The notes under the pieces: model-generated
What the model was told of the DNA's origin: nothing
Seen by the model: the letters and a program-made list of their open reading frames with translations, nothing else
The model's database searches: none
Program-made: the position numbers and the translations under genes
Assembly (NCBI RefSeq): GCF_002860405.1
Contig: NZ_NMWV01000019.1
Span: 1-44,488 of the forward strand
Source of the DNA: Bifidobacterium imperatoris
GTDB taxonomy: Bacteria; Actinomycetota; Actinomycetes; Actinomycetales; Bifidobacteriaceae
Length of the DNA: 44,488 nt
Direction: 5' to 3'
Part shown: one piece after another, positions 34,602 through 42,198 of the stretch
Position numbering within the stretch: position 1 is the first letter of the stretch
Layout of the letters: each line of letters begins with the position of its first letter

Positions 34602-35621
34602 TTAGTTCCATCCTCCGACGAGTTCGAGGCAGCAGTGGCCCGTTACCGAGTGTCCTCGGTAGGTGCCGGCCACTTGGCTTGCGCCTTCGTATTTGCGCCC
34701 TGAGGGGTTCGGCGAAGCGATTTCCTGTTCGTCCATGATGGATGTGACAGTGAGTTTCGCTTCCCATTCAGGGATGGAGATGGTCCATCCGGTTGGGTAT
34801 TTCATGCCGGTCACAGGACTTTCCCACACGTTGAAGGAGTCGCCGACCATCGGATCCACGCCGGCGGAAGATTGGGTGCCATCCTCATGCAAGACGCTGG
34901 CCCAACAATGTTCGCTGCCCGTGGCCAGTTCGGTTACACCCCATAGGCTGATCACGTCGGGATCGTTATCGAAGCAGAGGTTCATCCACAGCCATTTGCA
35001 GTTGTAGCCGTCCTTGAGGCTTCTGCCTTTGGGCATGCCGGCGAACTGACGGTCCATCCATACCATTCCCTCCACCTCGTGGCGCTGGCCGTCGAGAGTG
35101 ATGACGCCTTTGGCAGCCATGTGCGGGAACGAGTATTGGTAGTTGGCCACTCCGGCGATCTGGAAGTAGCCGGTACCGAGACTGTAGAGTGGGTATCCGG
35201 TGCCGTGCAGGTCGAGGTAGATGGATCCGTCCGGCATGGCCGATGCGATGCGCATGTTGTCGAGGTCGCCTTCGATGACGTCCTTGTCGGTGTGGATGTG
35301 CAGTCCCTGGCCTGCGACCTGTCCTCGCCTGACCTTGTAAAAACGGTCTTCGTGACGGTAGATGCGTCCGGTCTCATCGGTGATGGACAGCACGCTGTTG
35401 ATCATGCGCACCGGCAGGTATTTGGAGAACTGCAGGACGCTGACATGGTACATGAAGTCAAGGGTGTGGCCGCCCGTCTCGAAATGACCGACCCAGAACC
35501 ATGAGTTGCCGACTTTGTCGGTGCGTATGAATGTGTCTTGGATGGGATCCACCAGCGGTTCGGTGCCGTGGTGGAAGGTACGGATGTTGTGGGTCAGCGA
35601 GTTGTTCGTGTTGTTCATCAT
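34602..35621 (-). CDS. AttH/CrtC-like lipocalin-type protein
   Basis: A 339-residue protein of the AttH/carotenoid 1,2-hydratase superfamily, double lipocalin-like beta-barrels that handle hydrophobic ligands. Supporting features are the W-F-W-V-G-H-F-E segment (41-48), multiple Y/F-rich strands, and the motif EGMVWMDRQFA (184-194), which matches the family's W-x-D-R-x-x-G-type signature. The last section (WTISIPEWEAKLTV...YEGASQVAGTYRG) is the usual C-terminal barrel. No signal peptide is visible, unlike many relatives annotated as secreted hydrolases. It lies 48 bases after the DHA2 exporter gene in the same operon. A role in modifying or carrying a lipophilic compound is plausible but unproven. 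Confidence 0.75.
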   Translation of the reverse strand: MMNNTNNSLTHNIRTFHHGTEPLVDPIQDTFIRTDKVGNSWFWVGHFETGGHTLDFMYHVSVLQFSKYLPVRMINSVLSITDETGRIYRHEDRFYKVRRGQVAGQGLHIHTDKDVIEGDLDNMRIASAMPDGSIYLDLHGTGYPLYSLGTGYFQIAGVANYQYSFPHMAAKGVITLDGQRHEVEGMVWMDRQFAGMPKGRSLKDGYNCKWLWMNLCFDNDPDVISLWGVTELATGSEHCWASVLHEDGTQSSAGVDPMVGDSFNVWESPVTGMKYPTGWTISIPEWEAKLTVTSIMDEQEIASPNPSGRKYEGASQVAGTYRGHSVTGHCCLELVGGWN

Positions 35622-35669
35622 GTCTCGTTTCGTTTTGATTCCGTGTCTGTTGATACGTTGGCGTTTCGG

Positions 35670-37082
35670 TCACTGTCCGACGAGAGTCCGTTTCGTCATG
35701 CCTCGGCGCGTTCGAGTCGCCAGAAGCGCCGTGATGAGGGCGGCCGCGAGGATGACCGCGATGGCGGCGAATGCCAGCGTCGAGCCGAGTATGGATTGCG
35801 CGTGTCCGGTGGCGGTGGGCGCGAGGGTGGTGGACAGCGCGGAGATGGATACGATGAGGGCTGTACCCATCGAGGAGGCGATCTGTCCGACGGTGTTGGT
35901 CACGCTTTGCGCGTGCCCGATGTTTTCGTTGTCGAGTGCGTTGATGCCCCAGGTGTTCACCGGGGTCATGGCGAACATGAGTCCCGCGTAGAGCACGGTA
36001 TAGGCGCATGCCGTGAGGATGACCGAGGCGTCCGCGCCGAGCAGAGCCATGAGCACGCCGCCGATGGCCATGACCGTCAGGCCGGGCAGGGCGACCTTGC
36101 GGATGCCGTATTTGTCGAACATGCGGCCTGAGACGATACCGCAGCATGCGCCGATGAGGGCGCCGGGAAGCATGGCGAGCCCGCTGGCGGTGGCGGATGC
36201 GCCGAGCACGGTCTGGATGAACATCGGCACCATGACGTTGCAACCCATGAGGGCCGCCTGCATGCATGCCACGATGATCACCGAATGCGCGTAGGTGCGG
36301 TTGGCGAGGATTCCGACGCGCAGCATCGGTTCCTTCGCCTTGAGCTGTCGGCGCACGAACACGGCCACGAGCAGCACGCCGACGACGATCAGCGAGACGG
36401 TGAGCATCATGTTGCCGGTGGACGTGAACGTGGACAGCCCGTACAACAGGCATGCCAGACCAACCGAGGAGAGCAGCACGGAGACAAGGTCGAACGCACC
36501 CGGTTGGAAGCCGTCGAAGTTACGCAGGTAGACGGCGGCCAACGCGATGACGATCAGCGAGACTGCCGCCATGATGACGAACAGCGTGCGCCAGCCGAAC
36601 GAGTCGATGATCACGCCGGAGATGGACGGGCCGAGCGCCGGGGCGAAACCGACGACGAGTCCTGTGATGCCCATTGCCGTACCGCGGCTTTCCTTGGGGA
36701 ACACGAGCAGGATCACCGCGGTGACCATCGGCATGATCGCGCCGGTGCACAGGGCCTGCAGCACCCGACCGACCATGAGCAGGGGGAAGGTCGACGCGAA
36801 TGCGGCGACGAGACTGCCGGCCGCGAACAATGAGATGCATCCAATGAACAGTCTGCGGGTGGAGAAGCGCCCCATGAGGAACGCTGCGAGCGGGATGACC
36901 ATCGCCTCGACCAGAGAATAGCCGCTGGACAGCCACTGAACGGTGGTGGAATCCACCCCGAGATCCTTCATGATGGACGGCAGCGCCGGCGTGACCACCG
37001 ACATGTTGAGCACGGCCAGCAATGTGCCCATGAGCAGCACGATGACCATGATCCATTGTTTTCTGTTGATGCCAAGTTTCAC
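35670..37082 (-). CDS. MFS exporter, DHA2 (EmrB/QacA) family
   Basis: A 470-residue, 14-helix drug:H+ antiporter-type permease. Motifs include LLAVLNMSVVTPALPSI (motif D1, helix 1), WLSSGYSLVEAMVIPLAAFL and G-R-x-x-x-R-R in the 2-3 loop. The antiporter motif C is GFAPALGPSISGVI, followed by SFGWRTLFVI. It starts with GTG at 37082, where GGAG is 7 bases upstream. The AttH-like gene follows in the same operon, and a TetR gene is divergent, with a perfect inverted repeat in the gap. The set looks like a substrate-induced efflux module. The compound exported is unknown. Confidence 0.92.
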   Translation of the reverse strand: MKLGINRKQWIMVIVLLMGTLLAVLNMSVVTPALPSIMKDLGVDSTTVQWLSSGYSLVEAMVIPLAAFLMGRFSTRRLFIGCISLFAAGSLVAAFASTFPLLMVGRVLQALCTGAIMPMVTAVILLVFPKESRGTAMGITGLVVGFAPALGPSISGVIIDSFGWRTLFVIMAAVSLIVIALAAVYLRNFDGFQPGAFDLVSVLLSSVGLACLLYGLSTFTSTGNMMLTVSLIVVGVLLVAVFVRRQLKAKEPMLRVGILANRTYAHSVIIVACMQAALMGCNVMVPMFIQTVLGASATASGLAMLPGALIGACCGIVSGRMFDKYGIRKVALPGLTVMAIGGVLMALLGADASVILTACAYTVLYAGLMFAMTPVNTWGINALDNENIGHAQSVTNTVGQIASSMGTALIVSISALSTTLAPTATGHAQSILGSTLAFAAIAVILAAALITALLATRTRRGMTKRTLVGQ

Positions 37083-37181
37083 AATAACACTCCAATAAAC
37101 AATAGTTATTGATTATTCAACGAGCATCAATTATTATCGAAACGCAACGGATGACAACCACCGATATGCGACATTTCTCGT

Positions 37182-37213
37182 TTATTCGACGATTCGCCTG
37201 AATCGTCGAATAA
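37182..37213. promoter_or_regulatory. Perfect 14-bp inverted repeat, probable TetR operator
   Basis: Arms TTATTCGACGATTC (37182-37195) and GAATCGTCGAATAA (37200-37213) are exact complements around a 4-base centre. A further half-site, TTATTCAACGA, lies at about 37114-37124, near the MFS start. Size and location between divergent exporter and TetR genes fit a TetR-family operator controlling both. Confidence 0.8.
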
Positions 37214-37266
37214 CATGCGGCTTATGGATGGAGCAGGAATGACGCTACCGACAGAACGAAAGGAGC

Positions 37267-37812
37267 ATGGTGACCGATCTGCGCATCATCAAAACCCGCA
37301 AGGCAATCCGCGAGGCGTTTCTGCGCCTACGGGCATCAGGAGTTCCGGTCTCGAAGGTCAAGGTCAAGGACATCTGCGACCTTGCGCTCGTCAACCCGAG
37401 CACGTTCTACAAGCATTACCTCGACGTATACGACCTCAACGACAAGCTTGAGGACGAGACCATCGACGCGATGCTGGAGCATTACCCCGATAAGGACAAG
37501 ATCCTGTCCGATCCACCCGCATTCCTCAATGGCTGGAGACCGGCCATCGACAGCCAGATCGACGATCTGCGCGTCCTGTTCGCAGGCCGCCCCGAAGCAA
37601 TGTTCCGCAAAATCGAATCGATGCTCGTCGAGCGTTACTCCGCCCGAGCCGCGAACGAGCGCGAGCGCATCGCCGCCGTCTTCTCCATCGCCGGGGCCCT
37701 CCACTCGCTTGGCCTGCTCAAGCTGGAAGGCGGACAAAGCGACGACGAGATCATCGCGGCGGTCGTCGAAAACCTCAACGCCATCGCCGCTCGGATCCCC
37801 GACGGACGATAA
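37267..37812 (+). CDS. TetR/AcrR-family transcriptional regulator
   Basis: A 181-residue repressor. The N-terminal helix-turn-helix is typical: KTRKAIREAFLRLRASG...SKVKVKDICDLALVNPSTFYKHYLDVYDLNDKLED (about 9-62), with the family's S-T-F-Y-x-H-Y recognition-helix signature. The C-terminal ligand-binding half is divergent. AAAGGAG precedes overlapping ATG/GTG starts at 37267 and 37270. It is divergent from the DHA2 exporter-AttH operon, with the inverted repeat at 37182-37213 between, so it probably represses both. A CynX-type MFS gene and an ABC ATPase follow on the same strand and may belong to its regulon. Confidence 0.9.
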   Translation: MVTDLRIIKTRKAIREAFLRLRASGVPVSKVKVKDICDLALVNPSTFYKHYLDVYDLNDKLEDETIDAMLEHYPDKDKILSDPPAFLNGWRPAIDSQIDDLRVLFAGRPEAMFRKIESMLVERYSARAANERERIAAVFSIAGALHSLGLLKLEGGQSDDEIIAAVVENLNAIAARIPDGR

Positions 37813-37878
37813 CGAACACCCCCTATACGAATCAACGACATCATCACACGGATACTTTCAATCATCCAGTCAATCATC

Positions 37879-39126
37879 ATGGAACAGATAACAGAACATC
37901 ATCCCATCCCATCGTCGGCATCGCGATTCGCCGCATCGATACTGACCGCGCTGGTCTTCGTCGTCGCGCTGAATCTGCGAGCCCCGCTCACATCCGTCGG
38001 CCCGCTGCTGCCACGGATAGGGGCGTCCGAACATCTCAACGCGACGATGCAGGGTCTGCTCGGCTCGTTGCCCATCCTCGCGTTCGCCGTCGTCTCCCCG
38101 ATGGTGCACCGGGCCGCCGAACGCCTCGGCATCGAACGCACCGTGCTGGCCGCAATGGCGTTCCTGACGCTCGGCATCGTGATCCGTTCGGCATGTGGCA
38201 CCATCGGATTGTGGGCCGGCACGCTCGTCATCGGTTGCTCGATCGCGGTGGGCAACGTTCTGGTGCCGGCCATAGTCAAACGCGATTACCCCGGTCACAC
38301 ATCACTTGCCACCGGCATATACTCCGCATGCATGACCGGCATGGCAGCGTTCGCCTCGGCCGCGACATTGCCCCTGTCCGATGCAATCGGGTGGCAGGGC
38401 ACGCTCGGCATCTGGGCCATTCCCGCCGGAATCGTCACGCTGCTGTGGCTATGGCGTTCACGGGCGAATGCGCAAAGGACGGCCCCGGCTGCGAAGACCG
38501 CCACCAATGCGCAGCCTCGCAGCCGACAGAGTACGGCATCGGAGACCCGACTCCGCGTCTCCATGTGGAAAAGGCCGGAGGCATGGGCCGTCACCCTGTT
38601 CATGGGGCTGCAATCTGTGAACTATTACGTGTGCGTCACCTGGCTGCCCACCATCGAGGTCTCCTTCGGAGTGCCCGCCGACCGGACCGGCTGGCATCTG
38701 GCGGTCTTCCAGCTCGTCGGTATCATCATGGGACTGCTCATCCCCGTGCTGCTGAAGGGCGACAGCCAGGTCGCCGCCGTTGTCGTCGCCAGCGTGCCAT
38801 TGGCCATCGGTGCGCTCGGACTGGCATTCACACCGTGGCTCGATCTGCTGTGGATCATCGTCGCCAGCATCGGCTCGGGATGCTCTCTGGTCGTGGCACT
38901 CTCATTGATCGGATTGAAGACCTCGACCACCGAGGAGACGACGCAACTATCAGGCATGGCTCAATGCGTCGGATACCTGCTCGCCGCAGTCGGTCCCACG
39001 TTGGCCGGAACGATCTACGACATCACCTCGGGATGGCGGACGGTGCTCATCATGCTGGCCATACTAGCCGTCGCACAGACCGCCATCGGCATCATCATCG
39101 GACGAAATAAGGAAGCGGGGCGATGA
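37879..39126 (+). CDS. MFS permease, CynX/NimT-like
   Basis: A 415-residue, 12-helix major facilitator. The N-terminal stretch VVALNLRAPLTSVGPLLPRI is the characteristic CynX/YeaN/NimT family opening (N-L-R-P/A-x-x-T-x-V-G-P-L-L). A central basic/Gln-rich loop (about 195-225) separates the two six-helix halves, and the second half begins at WAVTLFMGLQSVNYYVCVTWLPTIE. Family members move cyanate, nitroimidazoles or small organic anions. The stop overlaps the next ABC ATPase gene by four bases (ATGA), so the two are translated together, which is unusual for an MFS protein. Confidence 0.88.
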   Translation: MEQITEHHPIPSSASRFAASILTALVFVVALNLRAPLTSVGPLLPRIGASEHLNATMQGLLGSLPILAFAVVSPMVHRAAERLGIERTVLAAMAFLTLGIVIRSACGTIGLWAGTLVIGCSIAVGNVLVPAIVKRDYPGHTSLATGIYSACMTGMAAFASAATLPLSDAIGWQGTLGIWAIPAGIVTLLWLWRSRANAQRTAPAAKTATNAQPRSRQSTASETRLRVSMWKRPEAWAVTLFMGLQSVNYYVCVTWLPTIEVSFGVPADRTGWHLAVFQLVGIIMGLLIPVLLKGDSQVAAVVVASVPLAIGALGLAFTPWLDLLWIIVASIGSGCSLVVALSLIGLKTSTTEETTQLSGMAQCVGYLLAAVGPTLAGTIYDITSGWRTVLIMLAILAVAQTAIGIIIGRNKEAGR

Positions 39127-40010
39127 CCATGCTCGGCGAAACACCCTACGACGCAATGGTACTAGCCAGGTCGGTGGGCTACTATCGCAATCGGCGGCTG
39201 ATCCTTGCCGACGTAAACCTCACCATTGCCACCGGCGGACGATGGGTGCTGTTCGGACCGAACGGAGTGGGAAAATCCACACTGCTGGAAATGATCGCGA
39301 TGCGCACCTACCCCAACGTCGGCGAGCTGCGCGTCTTCGGGGACCGAACCGTTGCGGGCTCGGACCCGGAGCGCCGTCGCACCCGCGTGGCCATCGTCTC
39401 GGCGGCGTTCGGGCACAACATCGGGTCGGGAATGAACCCGCTCACGGTCGTCGCCTCGGGGATTCCACGAGGAACGAAGGATTCGGCTGACGAGGCATAC
39501 GAGAAGGCGTACGCGATGATGCGCCGGCTCGGCATCGCATATCTGACCGGCAAACAGTGGCGCAACCTGTCCGAAGGCGAACGCACGAGGGTGATGATCT
39601 CCCGCGCGCTCGTCTCGCCGGCGGATCTCCTAATCTTCGATGAACCGACCACCGGCCTTGATCTGGGTGGCCGTGAAACGGTATTGCGAGAACTGTCGGC
39701 GCTGGCCTCGCGAGGGGACGAGCGCACGATGCTGCTCGTCACGCATCAGGTGGAGGACATCCCCGCCGGATTCGACCATATCGCGATGATGGGCCGAATG
39801 ATGGAACACGAGTGCATGACATACCTTGACACGCATCCGCGCATCTACGCCACACTTGACGGCAACACGACACCGGGAACCATCACATTCACCGGACCAC
39901 TTGACGAAGGGCTTACCGACGAACGTCTCGAATCGATGTTCGGCGTCCCGCTACACGTAGAGCGAACCGGGCAGCGATGGAGAGCCTCGCACCGGCTGCG
40001 TTTCGCATGA
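39123..40010 (+). CDS. ABC transporter ATP-binding protein
   Basis: Single ATPase domain, 295 residues. Walker A is GPNGVGKST (about 45-53), the signature is LSEGE (a variant of LSGGQ, about 150-154), Walker B is LLIFDEP, the D-loop is GLD, and the H-loop is VTHQ. The arrangement resembles ModF/photorepair-type or energy-coupling ATPases, in which the helper membrane protein is elsewhere. The C-terminal ~50 residues (TITFTGPLDEGLTDERLESMFG) form a small extra domain. No ABC permease is adjacent; the upstream gene is an MFS permease with a four-base overlap. Direct coupling of the two would be unprecedented, so a separate role is more likely. Confidence 0.85.
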   Translation: MTMLGETPYDAMVLARSVGYYRNRRLILADVNLTIATGGRWVLFGPNGVGKSTLLEMIAMRTYPNVGELRVFGDRTVAGSDPERRRTRVAIVSAAFGHNIGSGMNPLTVVASGIPRGTKDSADEAYEKAYAMMRRLGIAYLTGKQWRNLSEGERTRVMISRALVSPADLLIFDEPTTGLDLGGRETVLRELSALASRGDERTMLLVTHQVEDIPAGFDHIAMMGRMMEHECMTYLDTHPRIYATLDGNTTPGTITFTGPLDEGLTDERLESMFGVPLHVERTGQRWRASHRLRFA

Positions 40011-40094
40011 GCGGTCCGAATGAACGCCTCGTCGCCGGTTCCAGTGTTCCTCAGTCATTATGTCGCATTCGACTGGGGAGCGCTGGAACCGATA

Positions 40095-40252
40095 CGGACA
40101 CAACCGGGACACAGCAACCGCGGAAAACAACGAAATCAGCAGCAATCAGCGAAATCTCACGAAAGTCGTCAAAACGGCGTCATTGCAACGAAAACGCGCC
40201 TAATGAAGTCCTCGGAAACCAGCGAATCAACCCTTCAAAATAACAAGGGGTT
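40095..40252. repeat. Imperfect long direct repeat, left copy
   Basis: About three quarters identical by eye to 43687-43843 and in the same orientation. Shared blocks include CGAAATCAG, CATTGCA-CGAAAACG, GAAACCA-CGAATCAACCCT and CAAGGGGTT. The similarity ends exactly at AAGGGGTT (40252), where the tRNA 3' fragment begins. The copies flank the HEPN-PIN-MazG island and look like element ends. With the tRNA fragment, terminator and short motifs, this explains most of the gene-free stretch 40011-40480. Confidence 0.65.
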
Positions 40253-40280
40253 GCGGGTTCAAATCCCGCTGGTCCGACCA
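40253..40280 (+). other. 3'-terminal tRNA fragment (probable attachment site)
   Basis: Contains a complete T-arm (stem GCGGG/CCCGC around loop TTCAAAT), the 3' acceptor strand TGGTCCG, discriminator A and an encoded CCA. The rest of a tRNA (D-arm, anticodon arm, 5' acceptor CGGACCA) is absent upstream. Such pieces are left when an element integrates into a tRNA gene. An acceptor pairing C1-G72 with A73 would suit tRNA-Pro, but the identity is not certain. Confidence 0.7.
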
Positions 40281-40282
40281 AA

Positions 40283-40316
40283 AAGCCTGGAATTTCAACG
40301 ATTCCGGGCTTTTTTG
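40283..40316 (+). terminator. Terminator following the tRNA fragment
   Basis: Arms AAGCCTGGAAT (40283-40293) and ATTCCGGGCTT (40301-40311), one wobble pair, 7-base loop, then a run of six T. This is the terminator expected after an intact tRNA gene. Confidence 0.85.
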
Positions 40317-40346
40317 TTTCTCTCTCCTCCCCTCGTTTTGCCCGCC

Positions 40347-40379
40347 CAGACACGATTTTCGGACATGACCAGACACGAT
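40347..40379. repeat. CAGACACGAT motif pair
   Basis: Two exact copies of CAGACACGAT, at 40347-40356 and 40370-40379. Two more occur at 43687-43696 and 43698-43707. Spacing is 23 bases here and 11 bases there. They lie at the edges of the putative island and could be binding sites for its recombinase. No integrase gene is in the window. Confidence 0.5.
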
Positions 40380-40480
40380 GCCCCCATGACACGCCTCATA
40401 TCGCCGGCGTGTCTCTGGTTCGCCCGGCGACTTTCTTTTATCCGATTTTTATCCGATTCCACCGGCTCATTACATTTTCC

Positions 40481-40951
40481 TCACACGGGTCTTGCCGAGG
40501 GTTGCCGTTCGCGTTGCCTGACCGAGTAGATGTCCTGATTGTAGTAGGCCGCCTTTTCCTCGACCCTTCTGCGGGATTCCTCATCTTTCCCCCACCATCG
40601 AACGAACTGTGCCGGCCGCGGCCGGTTCTGGTGTTCGTCCTGCGCCATGCGTCGCAGCGCTTTCGGATCAAACACCTTCTTGACGCGGAAGTTCGTCAGC
40701 TTGTCGCGGGCGATGTACGCAGCTACTAGCCTCCACTGTTTGCGGGCCTTGCCGATGACCCACAGCACGCCGCCGTCATCCTTCGCGCTGTTGTCCCACC
40801 ATGACGACACGTACACCTTCGTGCCGGGGCTGAAGATCCTCGTGCCGTGCTCGATGTGATGGTCCTGACCGACCTCGTGCTCGTCAACGACGTTCGCGAC
40901 CAAGCACCATGAGAACAGTTCACCACGCTGCCGCTGCTTAGCTTCTTCCAT
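40481..40951 (-). CDS. Hypothetical protein of mobile-element type
   Basis: Not recognised. The 156-residue protein has a beta-rich N-terminal two thirds (FSWCLVANVVDEHEVG, GTKVYVSSWWDNS, VLWVIGKARKQWRLVAAYIA) and a charged C-terminal tail rich in Arg, Glu and Gln. Codon usage is GC-rich like the chromosome. No ribosome-binding site is seen. A TAGCAT box lies 6 bases before the ATG, the geometry of a leaderless transcript. It is followed in the same direction by nothing but the element edge. The next gene upstream on the minus strand, at 41008, may be a partner. Confidence 0.6.
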   Translation of the reverse strand: MEEAKQRQRGELFSWCLVANVVDEHEVGQDHHIEHGTRIFSPGTKVYVSSWWDNSAKDDGGVLWVIGKARKQWRLVAAYIARDKLTNFRVKKVFDPKALRRMAQDEHQNRPRPAQFVRWWGKDEESRRRVEEKAAYYNQDIYSVRQRERQPSARPV

Positions 40952-41007
40952 ATATTTATGCTACAGTCACTCACTCCATCGCGGAGAACGGGGCCGTTTT
41001 TGTCGTT

Positions 41008-41568
41008 TCAGCCGGCTCTTCGGCGCAGCAACGGCACGATGCCGCTGAGGGTCACGTGTCCGTGCTGGTCGGGCGTGAGGCGTTTCTGATGGATCCACGC
41101 GCGGATGGTCGCGGCCGATAGCCGAATGCCGGCCTTGGCGCATTCCCGGCTCAGTTGTTTCGGGGTGCCCTTCTTCTCGGATTGGGCGAGCTTGTCGAGC
41201 AGCCGGTCGGCCACGTAGGCGCGGTTCACCTGCGCGCCGCAGGAACGGCATTCGCCCATGTGGTCCCGTGGCGCTCCCCAGACGACGCCGTGCTCGTAGA
41301 ACGGGCACGCGCCGAACGCCACCCTCGTGGCCGGCGGATCCACCATGCGGTTGACCTTGCCGGCCACGTCCACGACGCCCCTCCACCATTCGCGCGCGTC
41401 CGGTGCCGTGAGCAGTGGCTTGTCGTCCTTGAGAATGCCGCGCACAAGCTCGAGCACGTCAGCTGTTTGTCTCCGAGGTCGTCGGCGTGGATTGGCATTG
41501 GTATCATGGAAGACGCTCAGTTGAAGGCGGGATAGCGCAGGTGTCTGGTATGTGGTGCTCGCCCGCAT
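41008..41568 (-). CDS. Probable N-truncated zinc-finger/HTH-type mobile-element protein
   Basis: A 186-residue product whose pattern resembles the ~240-residue proteins of bifidobacterial and mycobacterial phages and islands. Those carry a Cys-rich start, a middle helical region, a CPxC...CxxC knuckle and a C-terminal MerR-like helix. Here the middle region (ADVLELVRGILKDD), a degenerate knuckle (CPFYEH...CRSCGA) and the helix ATIRAWIHQKRL are present. The Cys-rich N terminus is missing. The first ~35 residues are Arg/Pro-rich, and a stop lies directly before the ATG. A truncation where the adjacent cassette was inserted is likely. Confidence 0.6.
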   Translation of the reverse strand: MRASTTYQTPALSRLQLSVFHDTNANPRRRPRRQTADVLELVRGILKDDKPLLTAPDAREWWRGVVDVAGKVNRMVDPPATRVAFGACPFYEHGVVWGAPRDHMGECRSCGAQVNRAYVADRLLDKLAQSEKKGTPKQLSRECAKAGIRLSAATIRAWIHQKRLTPDQHGHVTLSGIVPLLRRRAG

Positions 41569-41648
41569 TCAGGAGACGCAACTGTGTACTGTCGTTATCC
41601 CCAGACGTGAGCATCGTCGGCTGCGGAGTGAGGATTGGAGCATGTGCC

Positions 41649-42095
41649 ATGTATGACATCTCGTTGACGCATCAGTCATTACCGTCAGAGGAATACATCC
41701 GCCTGCTGGTTATTGCGATGTGCGTGTACAGCTCAAATAATGAGTTCATCATCGAGAATGTGATTCATACTGATGCCAGTCAATCTTGGCGTGACCTTAT
41801 CGATAAGGAATCCGGGCAGTTGAAACCCACTATCGCCGCTACAATTACCAAAGTGGCGGGAGACGACATCCAAAAGAAGTTTTCGGACATCGTAGTACGG
41901 CGTAATCGGATTATTCATGGCTTCCGCATTACGTCGAAGGCCGGAGAACAGATTCTTGGAACCAAAGACAGGAAAACACAGGAACAATTCGAGATCAGTG
42001 AAGACTACCTTCGGGAGTTCATTCGAGACAACGACGAATTGAGTCAAATGCTTGAACACTATAGGCAATCGATTACATGGGCTGACGCCGATTAA
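41649..42095 (+). CDS. HEPN-like protein, candidate RNase/toxin component
   Basis: A 148-residue, mostly helical protein. IVVRRNRIIHGFRIT holds R85-N86-x3-H90, the R-[polar]-x(4-6)-H motif of HEPN ribonucleases. After it come ILGTKDRKTQEQFEISEDYLREFIRDNDELSQML, a helical end typical of Abi/RloC-type HEPN proteins. HEPN domains act as RNases in abortive-infection and toxin-antitoxin systems, often as dimers. The start at 41649 has GGAG 8 bases upstream; longer readings lack conservation. Base composition is more AT-rich than neighbouring genes. It is followed by a 29-codon ORF, a PIN protein and a MazG-like enzyme on the same strand. Fold assignment is from the motif only. Confidence 0.65.
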   Translation: MYDISLTHQSLPSEEYIRLLVIAMCVYSSNNEFIIENVIHTDASQSWRDLIDKESGQLKPTIAATITKVAGDDIQKKFSDIVVRRNRIIHGFRITSKAGEQILGTKDRKTQEQFEISEDYLREFIRDNDELSQMLEHYRQSITWADAD

Positions 42096-42103
42096 GACAC
42101 AAT

Positions 42104-42193
42104 ATGCTTAATAGGTTTGACAAACACGAACAGGATACGCAGGTTGGTCTGTTCGACACCGCAATCCCGGCGCAAGAGTTCGAGGAGATGTGA
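42104..42193 (+). CDS. 29-residue ORF between HEPN and PIN genes
   Basis: Starts 8 bases after the HEPN stop and ends inside the PIN gene's start region (stop TGA 42191-42193). The peptide is hydrophilic and acidic and contains QVGLF, which fits the beta-clamp-binding pattern Q-x-x-L-F. Its last codons (GAG-GAG) form the ribosome-binding site of the PIN gene, so its translation could control the next gene. It has only a weak ribosome-binding site of its own. It may be a leader peptide, a small antitoxin or chance. Confidence 0.4.
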   Translation: MLNRFDKHEQDTQVGLFDTAIPAQEFEEM

Positions 42194-42198
42194 GGCCA

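Noticed and set aside
40200..40280. A complete tRNA or tmRNA ending at 40280
   Set aside because: Only the T-arm and 3' acceptor strand are present. No D-arm, anticodon arm or matching clean 5' strand could be found upstream.
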